Positions 63,668 to 64,000 of a DNA stretch of 64,000 bases are shown here, piece by piece (within the stretch, counting starts at the first letter, position 1; each line of letters starts with the position of its first letter). This DNA comes from Rivularia sp034931125. Lineage in GTDB: Bacteria > Cyanobacteriota > Cyanobacteriia > Cyanobacteriales > Nostocaceae. The notes under the pieces were generated by a model. It was not told where the DNA came from. It saw only the letters and a list, made by a program, of their open reading frames with translations, and did not search any database. A program made the position numbers and the translations under genes. The stretch spans positions 1 through 64,000 of the forward strand of contig NZ_JAYGHM010000010.1 of NCBI RefSeq assembly GCF_034931125.1. Direction: 5' to 3'.

Positions 63668-63769
63668 GATTCTTATCCCAATTTTATACAACAACTGACG
63701 CAAAACTGCGACTTTAAATGACACCCAGATGACCGACTAATTGTCTAATTAAAATCAAACGATCAATAA

Positions 63770-64000
63770 TTACAGGTGCCGAGGACGATAATTTAAGCAC
63801 TCCTTGAGACTATAAATTAGTTCCTGACGGGAGGCTTTAAATTGCCGCATAACGCTCCAAAGTTGGATTGCAGCAGCGGTATTCGCGATTTCAACTGTTA
63901 AAGGTTGATTAGTCGCACACCAGCAGGGAATATGTAATTCTTGCAACCGTTTGTAGATTTGCCAACGGTCTGCCCAATTTACCTCAACAACGTGTTTTGT
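63770..64000 (-). CDS. Asr1405/Asl0597-like small protein (partial)
   Basis: A minus-strand frame enters from the right edge and ends with TAA at 63770-63772; 76 residues are visible: HVVEVNWADRWQIYKRLQEL, HIPCWCATNQPLTVEIANTA, AAIQLWSVMRQFKASRQELI and a short tail. It resembles, from memory, the small conserved cyanobacterial Asr1405/Asl0597 family of unknown function. The start lies just outside the window. CWC is the only cysteine-containing motif besides one near the end. Confidence 0.7.
   Translation of the reverse strand, partial: TKHVVEVNWADRWQIYKRLQELHIPCWCATNQPLTVEIANTAAAIQLWSVMRQFKASRQELIYSLKECLNYRPRHL

Overview
The window looks like a chromosomal contig from a heterocyst-forming, filamentous cyanobacterium (Nostocales; the Rivularia/Calothrix/Scytonema type fits but the genus cannot be fixed). 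The evidence is AT-rich DNA with many HIP1 octamers (GCGATCGC, for example 811-818 and 7642-7649), heptanucleotide tandem repeats of the STRR kind in many intergenic spaces (21-55, 3139-3172, 47411-47452, 62257-62291), cyanobacterial gene families (cyAbrB, prepilin peptidase, an Asr1405/Asl0597-like protein), and a large lipid/polyketide synthase locus of the heterocyst-glycolipid (hgl) type joined to a DevBCA-type exporter.

Layout. 1-7.1 kb: ABC ATPase, leuB, prepilin peptidase, a 161-N assembly gap, accD, and two small secreted-protein genes, the first with an amber codon just before its signal peptide. 7.1-15 kb: MFS transporter, orphan sugar-binding protein, unknown genes, a threonine-dehydratase-like enzyme, an SdhB-like iron-sulfur protein, two pseudogenes and a pair of MITE-like repeats. 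15-28 kb: cyAbrB regulator with a structured leader, CPBP protease, geranylgeranyl-reductase family oxidoreductase, pyrH-frr, redoxin, alpha/beta hydrolase, LCP protein, AI-2E family transporter and serpin. 28-34.5 kb: accessory-looking STAND/NB-ARC protein, RadD-like helicase, LuxR-type regulator and an unknown partner gene.

34.5-53.7 kb is the centrepiece: a plus-strand block of eight genes. First come a KS-AT-ACP-ACP-(half KR) synthase, a KR-DH protein, a decayed KS-AT protein, a PfaD-type enoyl reductase and an ACP-thioester reductase. Then come a membrane glycosyltransferase of family 2 and a DevB-DevC-DevA exporter. Read together this is a complete assembly line for a long-chain hydroxylated lipid: build, reductively release as aldehyde/alcohol, glycosylate, export. 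The KR domain is split between the first two genes exactly where a heptamer repeat sits, and several stop codons in the block are supplied by such repeats.

53.7-64 kb: two tandem DUF4347-like miniature genes, a GRDP-like gene, a subtilase lacking the usual Asp motif, rpe, a 19-residue-repeat protein, uvrB, a Uma2-family nuclease, a ferredoxin-like protein and a partial Asr1405/Asl0597-like gene. Several MITE-like elements are present, two of them as inverted pairs inside the window. No complete tRNA, rRNA or CRISPR array was seen.
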